The notes beneath the pieces are model-generated. The model was not told the DNA's origin. It was given only the letters and a program-made list of their open reading frames with translations, and made no database searches. This document shows, one piece after another, positions 63,459 to 64,000 of a stretch of 64,000 nucleotides of DNA (position 1 is its first letter; the number at the start of each line of letters is the position of its first letter). Source of the DNA: Kangsaoukella pontilimi (lineage in GTDB: Bacteria; Pseudomonadota; Alphaproteobacteria; Rhodobacterales; Rhodobacteraceae); the NCBI RefSeq assembly GCF_009830125.1, contig NZ_WUPT01000001.1, positions 248,001-312,000 on the forward strand, given 5' to 3'. The translations under genes were made by a program, and so were the position numbers.

Positions 63459-64000
63459 ATGACCGATCCGATCCGCTGGGGCGTTCTCGGCGCCGCCAAA
63501 TTCGCCCAGAACTACATGGCCCCCGCCATTCATCAGGCCGGTAACGCCGTCCTCGCGGGCCTTGCCACCTCGTCGCCGGACAAGGCCGCGCCGTTCGCCG
63601 CCATGGCGCCGGGCCTGCGCGTCTTCGACGATTACGACGCGCTTCTGGCCGACCCGGATATCGACGCCGTCTACGTACCGCTCCCCAACCACCTCCACGT
63701 GGAATGGACGCTCAAGGCGCTCGCCGCCGGCAAACCGGTCCTGACCGAGAAGCCCATCGCGTTGACCGAAGACGAGTTCGACAGCCTCATCGCCGCGCGG
63801 GACAAGGCCGGGCTTCTGGCCGCCGAGGCCTACATGATCCTGCACCATCCCCAGTGGCACAAGGCGCGCGACCTCGTGGCAAACGGCGCCATCGGCACGC
63901 TTCGCCACGTCCACAGCATCTTCGCCTACAACAACGCCGCCAGCCCCGGAAACATCCGCAACCGCCCCGAAACGGCGGGGGGCGGCATCCGGGACATCGG
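63459..64000 (+). CDS. Gfo/Idh/MocA family oxidoreductase, 3' end outside the window
   Basis: 180 residues visible of a family that is usually about 330. N-terminal Rossmann motif RWGVLGAAKFAQNYMAPAI, then YVPLPNHLHVEWTLKALAAGKPVLTEKPIALT, where EKP is the family's catalytic Lys region. Likely NAD(P)-dependent sugar dehydrogenase or reductase. 12 bp after murD, in the place where ftsW often follows, so it interrupts the expected dcw order. Confidence 0.88.
   Translation, partial: MTDPIRWGVLGAAKFAQNYMAPAIHQAGNAVLAGLATSSPDKAAPFAAMAPGLRVFDDYDALLADPDIDAVYVPLPNHLHVEWTLKALAAGKPVLTEKPIALTEDEFDSLIAARDKAGLLAAEAYMILHHPQWHKARDLVANGAIGTLRHVHSIFAYNNAASPGNIRNRPETAGGGIRDI

Overview
The window is high-GC chromosomal DNA from an alphaproteobacterium, almost certainly a member of the Rhodobacterales (Roseobacter/Rhodobacter group). 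The call rests on gene families and order (an mraZ-rsmH-ftsL-ftsI-murE-murF-mraY-DUF6524-murD cluster, families resembling DUF6478 and DUF6356, a VPLP-type C-terminal sorting signal), an alphaproteobacterial RNase P RNA, a DUF1127 gene followed by hairpins with CCUCCUCCC loops (the ccaF1-ccsR layout known from Rhodobacter sphaeroides), and four copies of a two-hairpin intergenic repeat of a kind common in this order. No tRNA, rRNA, CRISPR array, prophage or intact insertion sequence was seen.

Layout. 0-6 kb: MBL-fold hydrolase, ceramidase-like membrane protein, AEC transporter, gatC-gatA, an Excalibur-type lipoprotein and an AmpD-like amidase. 6-7.3 kb: rnpB with a clear promoter, a small PAS protein, rpmG (L33). 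7.3-15.5 kb: GNAT, lipoprotein, two facing dienelactone-hydrolase-family genes, transketolase, a coiled-coil gene with zapA, an epimerase-like gene, a Bax-inhibitor-1 homologue. 15.6-18.5 kb: DUF1127 gene divergent from a LysR regulator, and a quinone reductase divergent from an XRE regulator. 18.5-22.6 kb: a HisN-like phosphatase and 8-oxoguanine deaminase facing guanine deaminase and a LysE exporter. 22.6-33.5 kb: mgtE, 5-FCL, ymdB-like, transporters, yebC, small lipoproteins. 33.4-41.8 kb: ilvD, VPLP-signal protein, CPBP protease, accD-folC, then sseA-GNAT-aminotransferase in one operon. 42-47.5 kb: a 712-residue acidic protein, thiamine pyrophosphokinase, a DMT transporter, betB.

47.5-52 kb is the accessory part: a periplasmic rhodanese, the 5' stub of a family 2 glycosyltransferase, a more AT-rich polysaccharide pyruvyl transferase, an Lrp regulator divergent from a DUF6356 gene, an AT-richer alpha/beta hydrolase, and three tandem copies (about 110 bp period) of a double-hairpin small RNA downstream of a 71-residue DUF1127 protein. 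52-64 kb returns to core genes: mrp, then the dcw cluster behind a long leader with MraZ-box-like repeats, ending with a Gfo/Idh/MocA oxidoreductase cut by the window edge.

Most genes are housekeeping. The most interesting elements are the small-RNA array at 51.3-51.9 kb, the structured dispersed repeat at gene 3' ends, the mraZ leader, the decayed glycosyltransferase junction at 48.2 kb, and the acidic 712-residue protein.
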